From positions 1 to 24,842 of the forward strand of contig JAQGDQ010001804.1 of assembly GCA_030141605.1 (NCBI GenBank): DNA of 24,842 nucleotides, read 5' to 3'. The stretch comes from Tubiluchus corallicola. Lineage: Eukaryota > Priapulida > Priapulimorpha > Priapulimorphida > Tubiluchidae. Below, one piece after another: positions 1-18,995 of this stretch. The position numbers and the translations under genes are program-made. Below the pieces are notes generated by a model. That model was not told the DNA's origin, did not search any database, and worked only from the letters and a program-made list of their open reading frames with translations. Numbering within the stretch: the first letter of the stretch is position 1; each line of letters opens with the position of its first letter.

Positions 1-201
1 CTTATATCTATATTTTAACTCTTTCCACCAGCACACTAATAAAGATTGATTCTGGCTAAAGCGCCATCTTTCTATCCTAATTGTATTAGCATTAACTGGC
101 TTCAACCTTAGTCAACATATTTTGAAACAGAAATCAGTGTTAACGCCGCAATGATTAAACACAAATTAGCAAGGCGTCCTCAACGTTCACATATACATTA
201 C

Positions 202-9091
<8,890 letters not shown>

Positions 9092-9900
9092 CTAGCTGTC
9101 TAGAGAAACGTGTAAAATCCATAAATCAATCAATGATTTAGTGTTCTCCGAGGCCACCCATCGAAATTTGTTTGTACTTGTTTTTGTACTTTAGCAATAC
9201 TACGCACACTACTTATTCTGAAAGTCATCTTTATGGGCCAGTTGAGTTATTAAGTTTGAATGGTAAATTTGAAAGGTAGACGCTACGTGGATATGGGCTA
9301 AAGATGCAAAATGTTTTCAAACCTGCTAACTTATTCTAATGGCGGTAGAAAGCTTTAAGTATCGTTGTATTTGATTGTCTATGTAGTGTGTACATCAGTT
9401 AAAGTTTGCTAAACGCATGATAGACAAAGACAGTGCAAAAAACTCTACATAAGGTCAGATGTTTAGTCAATTTTAATCGATGCCTTTTACATTTTTTCTG
9501 ACCTGATAGTGAGCTTGTCCATTTAGATTGCGGGTGTCACCTGGTAGTGAATGTTAGCCAACACTTCAAATAGTCCATCTTACCAGGATTTTTATAAAAT
9601 CTGTCTGGGGTAACGCTCTACCTCCTTGCGCACCAACAGTGCATTGTAATTTGACCGATTATTTGACAATGTAAAAGTGCGAACTAACGAGATGCATGTG
9701 TCCGGGGGAAGTATAAACAAAGCTACCTGAATCAAATGCTCGTGGCTTGCTATAACTTTCAAGCTTTCTAAGTTAATTCTCAGTACTAGCTGCTAAGCAA
9801 GCAAGTCGAAGAAGTCAGAAAAAAGTGACTGACGTATTTAAGTTTTTTCTTTTAATATTGTGGATTGCTTGTTCTTTTTTTACTGTGACAGTAATTGACT
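9092..9900. promoter_or_regulatory. Head-to-head intergenic region IFT56 / NAA38
   Basis: About 0.8 kb separates the two divergent start codons. I see no TATA box placement I would defend and no repeat. A shared bidirectional promoter is inferred only from geometry. Near the NAA38 side there is a long pyrimidine tract ending in CTGTGACAG, a good splice acceptor. Confidence 0.5.
9866..9890 (+). promoter_or_regulatory. Splice acceptor just upstream of the NAA38 start (5' UTR intron or trans-splice site)
   Basis: The sequence GCTTGTTCTTTTTTTACTGTGACAG is a textbook acceptor, and its AG lies only 10 nt before the proposed ATG. Either a 5' UTR intron ends here or the site receives a spliced leader. 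Such a short distance to the ATG is common at spliced-leader sites. Confidence 0.5.
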
Positions 9901-9930
9901 ATGCCCATGGAAACGCAAGATGGATGCGTT
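9901..9930 (+). CDS. NAA38: NAA38 exon 1 (candidate)
   Basis: The exon reads [10 protein letters not shown]: ten codons ending at donor GTT|gtgaga in phase 0, which joins exon 2 (VEKTQLRQK) in frame. An in-frame TAA lies two codons upstream of the first ATG, and A is at -3. The second ATG (codon 3) could also be used. Human NAA38 has a longer, poorly conserved N-terminus, so homology gives no check. Confidence 0.55.
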
Positions 9931-12764
9931 GTGAGAAATGTTACTTATTATCTGTATTTAAAATTTTGTAGACAGTTGGTTAGTATTACTATACTATTAC
10001 TAGAGTCTAGAGAATAGGAGCGAGGCATGAAAGAAGGCGGTGCTATTAATAGGACAGGACATCATGGCCTTGATAGGCTTAGCTCAGTGGTACTGACGTT
10101 ACGTGGGGCGTTAGCACCTGCTTGACTTATCTGTGTACCGCGGCAATGTACATACCGTCTCACCACCTTGCTCCATACCATTGCGCCAATTGCCGCCTTA
10201 CTGTGTACCGTTTTATGTTGTGCCATCTCATGGTACATAGCAATACGCTACCTGATGTCAGAGAACGTGGTGGTGCAGTACACACGAAATAGCGATGGGT
10301 ACAACTGCACAAATTGAAGCCCAACCTTGTTGAGGTTGGCCGGTATTGAAACAAGGACCCAGTATGTGTGGGAGTCCATTATCGCATAATGTTGAACATA
10401 CGAAACCGAGGTGTTTTATGAGGTGCTGCAGCAGCTGCACTACGTATTCTATGAAATTTGTGAATATTACACTTTTGCATACATAAGGTGCATTCGCATG
10501 TACCATAAAATGAAATAGTCGTAGAGAGATAGAACAGGAAGCACAGAGAGAGAGAGAGAGGGGGGAGATAGGTGGAGTTATTGCTTTGATCGAATCTATG
10601 TACTTGTCTGCATGCCTTCTTGTGAACAATCTAAGTTTACATTTAACTTTCGTGTGCAACTGCATGCTGAAGTCTGCAAGGCTATAAGTTTAAATAAACA
10701 CAGTTTTTATAAGAACTGTAACTTTACCACACAGTCTAAAATAAATGTTGTTATGATATTTTGTTTTCTCTAGGTTGAAAAAACGCAACTTCGACAAAAG
10801 ATGGAGGGCTGGTTGAACAAGCCCATGAAAATTAAAATGACCGACGGTCGAACACTGATAGGCTCTTTTCTCTGTACTGATAAGGATGCCAATATTATTC
10901 TGGGCAATTGCCAAGAATACGTGAACATACCAGGTATCAGACAGTACTACTTTTTTTGTAATCAAGATAAATAATGAAAGCAAAATAGCACTAGGCATTC
11001 ATTTTCAATAGTAATGAACCACTGAGTTACTCTGAGCTGCATAATTAATTCATCCACTTTACCGAGAGCTTGTACATGCTGTAAGAATGGCTGAGTTGTG
11101 ACATTGTGAAGTCTGCTGTTTATAATCAGGGGTTCAGAACGGTAAACATAAATGCTTACTCTTGTTAGTGAGTTAAATTGTGAAGACCTTCTTGAAGTCC
11201 CTGATTATTCAGAATATGCAAACACTTTAGCTTCAGAATTTGTTGTATATAAAAATGTTAGGTCAAATATTGAAAAGTACCAAAATGCTTCAGTGACTAA
11301 TGTAACACCTCAAGGTTGCATTAAAGAGGATGATGATGATGCAATGATAAATTTTAGAGGTAGATCTGGACCAAATAGGAAACTTGTGAAGCGTTATTTG
11401 GGCCCCTATAAGCAGGGCCTATTTCAGCTTAGGCGAGGCTCGGGGAAGTGGGGTGTGTGAGGCCCCATCGGGGGGGGGGCTACAATGGTTGGCGCCCAGA
11501 AAAGTTTTGAACTGCTAGAACGCCGGAGAAGCATTTTCTAAGAGAAAATATGGAGTTATACAGTTGTTAAAGGATAGAACATTTGAAAGAAAAACTGCTT
11601 TATTCTCAAGACCAGTCCTTAATACTTGTCAGTACTGGCAAACGGCGTGCGTGCGACAAGAGAGAGAGGAGGCAGTATGTTCGCATAAAGAAAAAAAATG
11701 TTACCTTGGCGCGAGGCCCCGGGGAAGTATCCCCACTTCCCCCCCCTTGAAATAGGCCCTGCCTATAAGGTGATAAAATGTAAACCTCCTGATTACTGTA
11801 TACAACGACCTCGTGCTCGTAATTCTTTGTGGGTGCATGGTAGTAACTTGAAGAAGTTAAATCTTAATATCCGTGAAACCGGTAAATCCAAATCTTGTAT
11901 TGATTGTGATAGTTATGATTCTGATTATGATGATGACACTTATGCTCCTTTGCATGGATATCCCTGTTATGATCCAAATCAGTCGGAAGATGATGAGAAT
12001 ATTATAGAAAATGCTAATAATGCTAATTTTAGTAGTGATGAACATGATATTGAATGTATTAATTCTGATGTCAGTAGCAGCAGTGCCAGACAGAGCATTT
12101 AACCTTTAAAGCAAAATTGGAAGTTAGCGATGTATAGATCTAGTAATTAAATTTCATTTCCTTGTCTTTAGTAAAATTGCTGAAAGAAAGTCTTTTTGTT
12201 CTATCTAGATTTTATGATGCATTTTGCTATAATTACATGAAGCCATTTGTGTGTCTGCAAAATGAGGCCAATGGCCTATTTCCTATCCTAGCTCACTTGT
12301 CTGTCTTCCAACACAAGGAGGCACCACGTACTTATATCCAAAACACCATTTTTTGCCAGTTATGAATTCAAAATGTGAAACATGATGTGTGTCCTTTGAG
12401 TGAAAAATTTACGTGTAATGAGACACTATATAAAGATGTTAAGCTTTCATCGCATGATTAAAACTTGCAATATGACATTGTAGTCATGTAAGATATTCTA
12501 AAATCATTTTTTAACAAACTGCTAATTAATTATAAATTTCTATAACGTTTTTTTTAATAAAGATAAAGAACACTGCAGCAGTCACTGACAGTTTTATTTT
12601 AGACTGAAAAACAGCTTTTTTTAGATGAGAGCCGTGAAAAGGAAGAACCTCGGACACTGGGGCTTGCCATGGTACCTGGTCATCATATTGTTGACATTCA
12701 CATTGACCAGTCGACAGTGGACGGTGGTAGTAAAGATGATGACCACGTTCCACATTATACGTGA
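9901..12764 (+). CDS. NAA38: NAA38 / LSMD1, Sm-like auxiliary subunit of the NatC acetyltransferase
   Basis: Joined 9901-9930, 10774-10933, 12625-12764: 330 nt, 109 residues plus stop, against about 125 in human. NAA38 has an Sm fold and, with NAA30 and NAA35, forms NatC, which acetylates N-termini such as Met-Leu and Met-Phe on ribosomes. The Sm1 region is in exon 2 ([20 protein letters not shown]) and the Sm2 region in exon 3 ([19 protein letters not shown]), both near identical to the human protein. Phases agree throughout (0, then 1). The C-terminus ends in an acidic stretch, [11 protein letters not shown]. Intron 2 holds a retroelement relic. Exons 2 and 3 are certain; exon 1 is inferred from an open phase-0 reading and donor. 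Confidence 0.9.
9931..10773 (+). other. NAA38 intron 1
   Basis: An 843-nt intron if exon 1 is right. It holds a short GA repeat with G run (about 10544-10567) and an isolated tRNA box A-like match near 10079 with no box B. The minus-strand open frame of 135 codons across 10258-10665 shows no family signature. Confidence 0.5.
10774..10933 (+). CDS. NAA38: NAA38 exon 2 (Sm1)
   Basis: Acceptor ttttctctag|GTT and donor CCAG|gtatca; 160 nt. It encodes [19 protein letters not shown] and [20 protein letters not shown], then [14 protein letters not shown]. The human equivalents are [20 protein letters not shown] and CTDRDCNVILGSAQEF. It leaves in phase 1. Confidence 0.96.
11152..12102 (+). pseudogene. 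Retroelement pol-like ORF (integrase C-terminal type) split by a MITE
   Basis: Two open segments, 11152-11412 and 11770-12102, become one uninterrupted frame of 197 codons if the 349-bp MITE and one copy of its target duplication are ignored. Across the junction the reading is KRYLGPYK then VIKCKPPDY. The pattern K-RYxGPYKVIK-xPPD resembles the GPY/F module at the C-terminus of Ty3/gypsy-type integrases. The remainder is Asp/Ser/Asn-rich (for example [11 protein letters not shown]). No RT, protease or LTR is visible in the intron, so this is a fragment. The family call rests on one motif; an unrelated domesticated ORF is possible. It lies in NAA38 intron 2. Confidence 0.6.
11405..11769. mobile_element. 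hAT-type MITE (349 bp) with perfect 8-bp target duplication
   Basis: The element occupies 11413-11761. Both ends read inward CAGGGCCTATTTCA (14 of 14), and both also contain GGGGAAGTGGGG further in. CCTATAAG flanks it exactly on both sides (11405-11412 and 11762-11769). An 8-bp duplication with CAGGG-type ends is the hAT pattern. It carries no transposase. It interrupts the pol-like ORF and is therefore younger than it. Confidence 0.93.
12103..12624 (+). other. NAA38 intron 2, distal part
   Basis: AT-rich intronic sequence ending in the acceptor tttttttag before exon 3. Nothing recognisable. Confidence 0.5.
12625..12764 (+). CDS. NAA38: NAA38 exon 3 (Sm2 and C-terminus)
   Basis: The acceptor is ctttttttag|AT. 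The exon starts by completing a GAT codon and reads [20 protein letters not shown], then [15 protein letters not shown]. The stop TGA is at 12762-12764. Human has [20 protein letters not shown] at this point. Confidence 0.95.
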
Positions 12765-12957
12765 TGGTTTGTTTATTCATCTGATAGTTAGCTTAGTGGT
12801 TGAGTTGTCTTAAGTCAATGGCCTTGTTTATTTTGAATGAATACAAGTTATCTAACATTTTGCTAACTGGGTTAACTGTAAACAATTTTTAAATTTGTGT
12901 TACAAATAATCATAGTAAGTGTCGAAGTTTAAGATATTTTCCAAAAGTATGTCAGAT

Positions 12958-13507
12958 TTAAGGGAAAACCGGATGATTGTGTAAATAATAATAAATAATA
13001 ATGAGTTCAGAATAAAGAATGTTCTAAAATATTGAAAACTACAATTTTTTTCAAATCAAAGCTTAGATTAAATAATAATTACCTCGGATGCTCAAATTTC
13101 GTTAAACTTTCAAAGCTACGTGCAGCTCAGTGATTCTACTAAGATTGGCAACAGCGCCTTTTTATCACATTCGCGTGGCTGACAAATAGTACCGTGGTAA
13201 CCATGATCATGAACTGCAGTGTTAGTTTCTGATGTCATATGATGTAGAGCCCATTTTCGTGACGTCATGTGTTTAAACAGTAACACTTACGCAAACATGC
13301 TTTACGCGCAAGATGTCTACCATTGCACAAATTGTGGTTAGTTTCTGATGTAAGCAATAGGTGTGTTCAGTTGCCGTTAATTAACTTTCTAAGCCAATTA
13401 TTCAAATACAAGAAACAATTGCTAACTTTTATAAGCAAGAAAATGTATATTTTGGACAGTAAATTAAAATGAGATTGAGTCTAAACAATCATCCGGTTTT
13501 CATTTAA
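12958..13507. mobile_element. TTAA-flanked MITE, copy 1
   Basis: Ends read inward GGGAAAACCGGATGATTGTG and ATGAAAACCGGATGATTGTT, with TTAA on both sides (12958-12961 and 13504-13507). The interior is shared with three other copies (19682, 22740, 23995), for example AAATCAAAGCTTAGATTAAA and CATGATCATGAACTGCAGTG. The TTAA target suggests a piggyBac-type mobiliser, but the family is not proven. Its left part contains AATAAA at 12990 and 13011, downstream of the NAA38 stop. Confidence 0.88.
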
Positions 13508-13670
13508 GGGACACATCAGCTTACTTGTTTCATTATAAATATTTTTATATGTAACTGCATGCAAAATCCCCGAAATATCGTGATCTTGTATAAAGAATTC
13601 ACTTGCTGGATGTGCAGCTTACAAGCATTCGTAGAATTGTTGGGGTATTTTTTCTTCCTTCTTGCAACAG
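13508..13670. other. Sequence between MITE copy 1 and the 24-bp array
   Basis: Unique AT-rich DNA that ends in a strong acceptor-like tract (TTTTTTCTTCCTTCTTGCAACAG, AG at 13669-13670). No exon was assigned. Confidence 0.4.
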
Positions 13671-13703
13671 TGCAGCCACTTATGGAGTCAATTATGTGGA
13701 GTT

Positions 13704-14552
13704 ATTTGATCTGAAAACAATGTGTTGATTAAAACTGAAAACAATGCGCTGATTAAAACTGAAAACAATGTGCTGATTAAAACTGAAAACAATGCGCTGA
13801 TTAAAACTGAAAACAATGCGCTGATTAAAACTGAAAACAATGCGCTGATTAAAACTGAAAACAATGTGTTGATTAAAACTGAAAACAATGTGCTGATTAA
13901 AACTGAAAAAAATGGGCTGATTAAAACTGAAAACAATGTGCTGATTAAAACTGAAAACAATGTGTTGATTAAAACTCAAAACAATGTGCTGATTAAAACT
14001 CAAAACAATGTGTTGATTAAAACTCAAAACAATGTGCTGATTAAAACTCAAAACAATGTGCTGATTAAAACTCAAAACAATGTGTTGATTAAAACTCAAA
14101 ACAATGTGTTGATTAAAATTCAAAACAATGTGTTGATTAAAACTCAAAACAATGTACTGATTAAAACTCAAAACAATGTGCTGATTAAAACTCAAAACAA
14201 TGTGCTGATTAAAACTCAAAAAAATGCGCTGATTAAAACTCAAAACGATGCGCTGATTACAACTCAAAACAATGCGCTGATAAAACTCAAAACAATGTAC
14301 TGATTAAAACTCAAAACAATGTGTTGATTAAAACTCAAAACAATGTACTGATTAAAACTCAAAACAATGTGTTGATTAAAACTCAAAACAATGCGCTGAT
14401 TAAAACTGAAAACAATGCGCTGATTAAAACTGAAAACAATGCGCTGATTAAAACTCAAAACGATGCGCTGATTAAAACTCAAAACAATTGCTGATTAAAA
14501 CTCAAAACAATGTGTTGATTAAAACTCAAAACAATGTGTTGATTAAAACCAT
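13704..14552. repeat. 24-bp minisatellite, about 35 copies
   Basis: The unit is close to TTGATTAAAACTGAAAACAA plus TGTG/TGCG. Two subfamilies form blocks: AAACTGAAAAC (13731-13970 and again near 14405-14440) and AAACTCAAAAC (most of 13975-14540). Because 24 is a multiple of three, long frames exist on both strands (LIKTENNA on plus, FSFNQHIV on minus). The plus frame lacks a real ATG at its start, so I do not call a protein. Confidence 0.97.
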
Positions 14553-14568
14553 TTCCTCATTGTTTCAG

Positions 14569-14628
14569 AGTGGTGGATTGAAAGGCAGTTTATTCAGAGA
14601 TCAACTAGACATAGTTTCATACGTGAAT
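14569..14628 (+). CDS. Orphan exon-like segment (unassigned)
   Basis: Sixty nucleotides lie between a good acceptor (CTCATTGTTTCAG) and a good donor (AAT|gtaagc). They are open in one frame for exactly 20 codons: SGGLKGSLFRDQLDIVSYVN. It directly follows the 24-bp array. I do not recognise the peptide and cannot connect it to another exon, so it may be chance. Confidence 0.25.
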
Positions 14629-14710
14629 GTAAGCCAGAATGTTTTTAAAAAAGTTTTAGTCTATTGTTGAAGACAATGTTGAAGAGCAAAATTTCCGCTC
14701 ACATGGAAAA

Positions 14711-15092
14711 TACAAATGTGAAACCTGGAAATGTGCTGTGAAGTCTGAGACAACTAAGACACGGATGAACTCGGAGAAGATGCAAATGTGAAACCTGGAA
14801 AGGTGCTGTGAAGTCTGAGACAACTAAGACACGGATGAACTCGGAGAAGATGCAAATCTGAAACCTGGAAAGGTGCTGTGAGGTCTGAGACAACTAAGAC
14901 ACGGATGAACTCGGAGAAGATGCAAATGTGAAACCTGGAAAGGTGCTGTGAAGTCTGAGACAACTAAGACACGGATGAACTCGGAGAAGATGCAAATGTG
15001 AAGTCTGGAAAGGTGCTGTGAAGTCTGAGACAACTAAGACACGGATGAACTCGGAGAAGATGCAAATGTGAAACCTGGAAAGGTGCTGTGAG
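14711..15092. repeat. 70-bp minisatellite, about 5.5 copies
   Basis: Tandem units contain AACCTGGAAAGGTGCTGTGA and ACACGGATGAACTCGGAGAA, at a regular 70-bp period from about 14784 onward. Copies are over 95% alike, with the first partial unit more diverged. It lies about 150 bp after the 24-bp array. Confidence 0.96.
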
Positions 15093-16408
15093 GTCTTCTT
15101 CTTTCTGCAGTAAAACCACAAATAATTTGTTTACAAATTTGCACAGAAATCGCGGCTAAATTACGTTAATTGCATGACGTTTTCTATCGTTTTAATGATA
15201 AAGAACGTATGTGATTGAAGTGCTCAATTATTCGAATCTATAATTTCAGGTTCATACCGAATTCGAACCAAGAACATGTTCGAAAATTGAAGTACAGTGC
15301 TACTGTAAGATATTCAGTGTGTTTTACTAAAACTAGGCAAGTTTTAAGATGAAATTTCAAATTTACCGCTGCGCTCACGTATGAGCTGTTGAACGTGTGT
15401 AGTTCATCGCAAACTAGAACATCTGAACTGAGAGGTACAGCACCTGTTTTTGTGTAATGCATTTTCGAAATGTAGCCACTGGTGCCCGTCTAACTAGTGA
15501 ATGGCGAAACTCATGTAACAGTGAAGAACTAGTGGCACAAATGGGATATTGCATTTGTGTGGTAATAAGTCATTTTTGAAAAAATAGTATGTTACCACTT
15601 AAAGACAATATTTTGAGGTACAGCTTAAAAATTGTCAACCTAATGAGAGTGCAGCTAAGACGAGTTAACAAGCGACTTGCCAAGGCCTCGTTCATCAGAC
15701 TATTGCAAACATTGTTCTTATAAAGACCATTTCATGCATAACTAAGTGTTTGTGGTGTACTACCCTTAATCTGCATTCAGTGCTTGAGCTTACAACACGC
15801 AGGACTGTATTGAAAACTCTATTTGCTGTTAGCTGTAATTTCTGTAATTATGCAGTACAAGCTGTGCTTTCACGATTCTTATTGCTCTCTTTTATGCTAA
15901 TTCTGTGTACATTGAGATGCATGTACTCTATTCTGGCAAATCTACTATCATTTATTTCAGTAATTCGCCATCAGCACAAATTGCGCATAGCAAAATTAGC
16001 AACTTTTTCCATTAGTGCAATAGAATTTATTTTACATCCATTAAAACATGACTGCGTTTGAATTCTAAAAACTAAACAAGGCCGAAATCTGTTTTTATTA
16101 AACAAGACAACATTAAAAACTGAAACAACAACACTATGTTAGCTATAACATACACAACCAACAAGAAATAAACAAGAAATTTCAATATTTTTATACATCA
16201 GCACACCACTATAACATTTAACTGATAACTAATTGCTAAAGTGTGCATGTAGTTGAATACCAAACCTGCTCTATACTGTTATTGAGCATCTGATACATAA
16301 AAATTGAATCTACACGAAAGTCGGTGGTATAAGCATTGTCTGCATAAAATTTTTGAAAAGATAGCCTGGATTTGTGTTTTTTTGGATATGGAATATTTAA
16401 TTTACCTG
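15093..16408. other. Intergenic, no recognised feature
   Basis: AT-rich DNA. A plus-strand frame of 103 codons (15750-16061) is hydrophobic and Cys-rich but shows no family signature, good start context or splice structure I would defend. No repeat was noticed. Confidence 0.5.
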
Positions 16409-17044
16409 TAATTACCAAGGCTGACGGTACGGTACGGTATGCTAAAAAATACCGTACCGTACCCACGAAATCGCACTACTAGTACGACAAAATATCGTAA
16501 TTTCGTAATAAATCATCAAGGATCTACTATAAAAAGATGAAAAATAGCATAAAAATTAATTGCAAAAATGATACGTTATGAATTTATGCATAATATAAAA
16601 GCAGAACTGCTGTTTGAAGTTCCATACTACTTATTTCAGATAACAAAAGATACACAATAGAAGCTGTGCTATTATTTTATACACAAAAGGAGTCTGATGA
16701 TAAAAATTCTATGCAGCACAAGATGAAATGACAATTCCAGCTTCGAAACAATTTGTTACTTTGCAGTTTGCATTAAAAAGGGATCAATTTAGCGGTTTTG
16801 TTTGCTTGTGCTGTGTGTCACTTAGGGGAGAACAATAAGTCCCACACACGAGCAAAATAAGACGTCACACTGAGGTGCTGACCAATAGAAACGTTACAAG
16901 AAGCTGAGGATAAATGGTACGAAAAAATACCGTAATTTCATACTGTACCGTACTGTTGAAAAAATACTGTACTGTAATTTTGTACCATGCTTTGCTTTTA
17001 AGCAGTTTTTTCGTACCGCACTGTACTGCCAGCCTTGGTAATTA
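16409..17044. mobile_element. 624-bp MITE with GTAC-rich subterminal repeats
   Basis: The element occupies 16415-17038. Ends read inward CCAAGGCTGACGGTACGGTA and CCAAGGCTGGCAGTACAGTG; the first nine bases are identical. Many copies of GTACGGTA / GTACAGTA-like motifs sit near both ends (16430-16465 and 16918-17030), as is usual for transposase-binding subterminal repeats. It is flanked by TAATTA on both sides (16409-16414 and 17039-17044). No coding capacity; superfamily uncertain. Confidence 0.78.
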
Positions 17045-17487
17045 CATTACTTAACAGTACTGTACTGCCAGCCTTGGTAATTACATCATTTGACAGTACT
17101 GTACTGCCAGCCTTGGTAATTACATCAATTGACGGTACTGTACTGCCAGCCTTGGTAATTACATTATTTGACAGTACTGTACTGCCAGCCTTGGTAATTA
17201 CATTATTTGACAGTACTGTACTGCCAGCCTTGGTAATTACATCATTTGATAGTACTGTACTGCCAGCCTTGGTAATTACGTCATCTGACAGTACTGTACT
17301 GCCAGCCTTGGTAATTACATCATCTGACAGTACTGTACTGCCAGCCTTGGTAATTACATCATCTGACAGTACTGTACTCCCAGCCTTGGTAATTACATCA
17401 TCTGACAGTACTGTACTGCCAGCCTTGGTAATTACATCATTTGACAGTACTGTACTGCCAGCCTTGGTAATTACATTATTTGGCAGT
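17018..17487. repeat. 39-bp minisatellite made of a MITE end plus its flank, about 12 copies
   Basis: Each unit contains CAGTACTGTACTGCCAGCCT TGG, which is the right terminus of the adjacent MITE, then TAATTACATCATTTGA, which is its target site and the next few flanking bases. The genuine MITE end is the first unit. The 39-bp unit is 13 codons, so frames stay open on both strands (VITSFDSTVLPAL on plus); this is not a gene. Confidence 0.93.
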
Positions 17488-18154
17488 AAGCTGCATATGA
17501 ATCCGACTCGCAATATCTAAAATTAGCAATATTAAATCAGATTACTACAGTTTTACAAAAGTGCAAAGCACTTGCTAGCAAGCCGCAAAAGTAATAAATG
17601 ACTACATCACATGTAACTTACAAAACTGTATGAAATTTCTTACAACTCAAACCAACCTACATATTAATGAGTTTATAAAGTAAAAAAAAATTCTTAACAG
17701 CCACCAAACACCAATTGTTATTGGCAAAATGCCGCCATGTACGCATTAACAATTTCTACTGGTAAATATACGATTATCTAATATATATTATCTATATAAC
17801 ATAAATAGTATACACACACACGCGCTCACACCAAATCAAACTTAAAATAATTTTTAGACTAGATTACAAACCGAGCTTTTGGACTCTTAACTTTTAATAA
17901 AAAAAATGAGAACACTTTAGACACTTTAGAAACAAAATGATACAGTCAAACAAGAACTTAAACAATTGAAAGTAGACATTGTAAAAACTATGGATAAGTT
18001 AATATATAATTAAAAGTTCCTAAATTAAGAATAATCTCAGGATCCAAATATACAACAAAGATTGATGGGAGATCTGTACATCTTGCACATTAGTAACAAC
18101 GAGTTCATTATATGGAACACATCATCAAATCTAACAACCTAGCCACTGGGGGGG
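17488..18154. other. Intergenic, no recognised feature
   Basis: AT-rich sequence with a short CA-rich stretch near 17810. Nothing else was seen. Confidence 0.5.
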
Positions 18155-18647
18155 GGGGGGGCAAGTCAGCCCAACTCAGTGCCAGTCCCAAGTCCAGATA
18201 AATAGGGAGGGTTAGGGTCAGGAAGGGCATCCGCCTGTAAAAACTGCGCCAAAACCTTCTATGAATGAGTCGGTGAGATTTAAAGGGAAAGTCCACAAAG
18301 ATAGTGGTCAGACCTGCTCTAATCTATGGGCTGGAAGCAGCTTCTCTAAAGAAGACCGAAGAGAAGAAAATGGGTGTGGTGGAGATGAGGATGTTGAGAT
18401 GAATAGTGGGAATAACAAGAAGAGATAAAATTAGAAATAATAATATCAGAGGAACAGTAAAAGTAGTGGAAGCCTCGCAAGATTGCGATGGTATGGACAC
18501 CTGAAAAGAAGAGTCGGTGAAGATCATGTGGGAAGGGAAGACATAAATGAAGAGATGGTCAACAACAGGAATGCGTGGAGAAGACTCATTCACAACGGCG
18601 ACCCCGAATAGGGAAAAGCTGGGAAGAAGAAGAAGAAGATCATCAAA
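18155..18647 (+). pseudogene. LINE RT 3'-end fragment (RTE/BovB-like style)
   Basis: Frames read VVRPALIYGLEAASLKKTEE then KMGVVEMRMLR.IVGITRRDKIR and NNNIRGTVKVVEA, then RLRWYGHLKRRVGEDHVGRE and AWRRLIHNGDPE, and end in GAAGAAGAAG. This order is typical of the C-terminus of a widespread LINE class. One stop replaces the usual Trp after MLR, and part of the region is deleted. The sequence before it (GGAAGGGCATCCG near 18220) also occurs in such elements and looks like a rearranged piece. Confidence 0.75.
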
Positions 18648-18724
18648 TCCAACAGGGACAAAGCTTCTACAAAAATGATTCCAGTATCAGTTTTAGCTGT
18701 ACCAAATGCTATCATCATGCTTTA

Positions 18725-18995
18725 CCAGACGGTATAGTCTAGTTGTAATGTGTCTGCTTTCCGTCTGGGAGGTCGTGAGTTCGAACCAGCGGCCGGGTCA
18801 TACAAAAGACTTTAAAAATGGTACCTGCTGTTGCCCTGCCTGACGCGTGGTATTTAGGGTAAAAGTGGGGTAATAATAGTCTCTGTTATGTAGTTGTAGG
18901 TTGTTATTTACAGTCGGCGATAATAGCTCTTTGAGCTAATGTTAATTGTTGACCCAAAAGCCGACTTTAAATAAAGATTATTATTATTATTATTA
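18725..18995 (+). mobile_element. tRNA-derived SINE
   Basis: The head has a box A-like TATAGTCTAGTTG (about 18733) and a perfect box B core GTTCGAACC (18779-18787) at tRNA spacing, then a body of about 170 bp ending AAATAAAG with a (ATT)n tail. No target duplication was resolved. The intact B box but non-cloverleaf body identifies it as a SINE and not a tRNA gene. Confidence 0.8.

Noticed and set aside
10079-10140. tRNA gene or SINE from a box A-like TAGCTCAGTGGTA
   Set aside because: No box B (GTTCGA) follows at the proper distance and no cloverleaf can be drawn.
10258-10665. 135-codon minus-strand frame inside NAA38 intron 1
   Set aside because: No domain signature, and it includes translation of a GA/CT repeat ([10 protein letters not shown]).
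13692-14482. Repeat proteins LIKTENNA and FSFNQHIV
   Set aside because: They come from the 24-bp minisatellite. The plus frame begins at GTG, frames break at single indels, and no homology or start context supports translation.
15750-16061. 103-codon hydrophobic plus-strand frame
   Set aside because: No recognised family, ordinary AT-rich composition, no splice or start evidence; random open frames of this length occur here.
16998-17520. Repeat proteins from the 39-bp array
   Set aside because: Units are MITE end plus flank; open frames exist on both strands only because 39 is divisible by three.
18725-18800. Genuine tRNA gene
   Set aside because: The B box is intact but the sequence does not close an acceptor stem and runs into a SINE body with an ATT tail.
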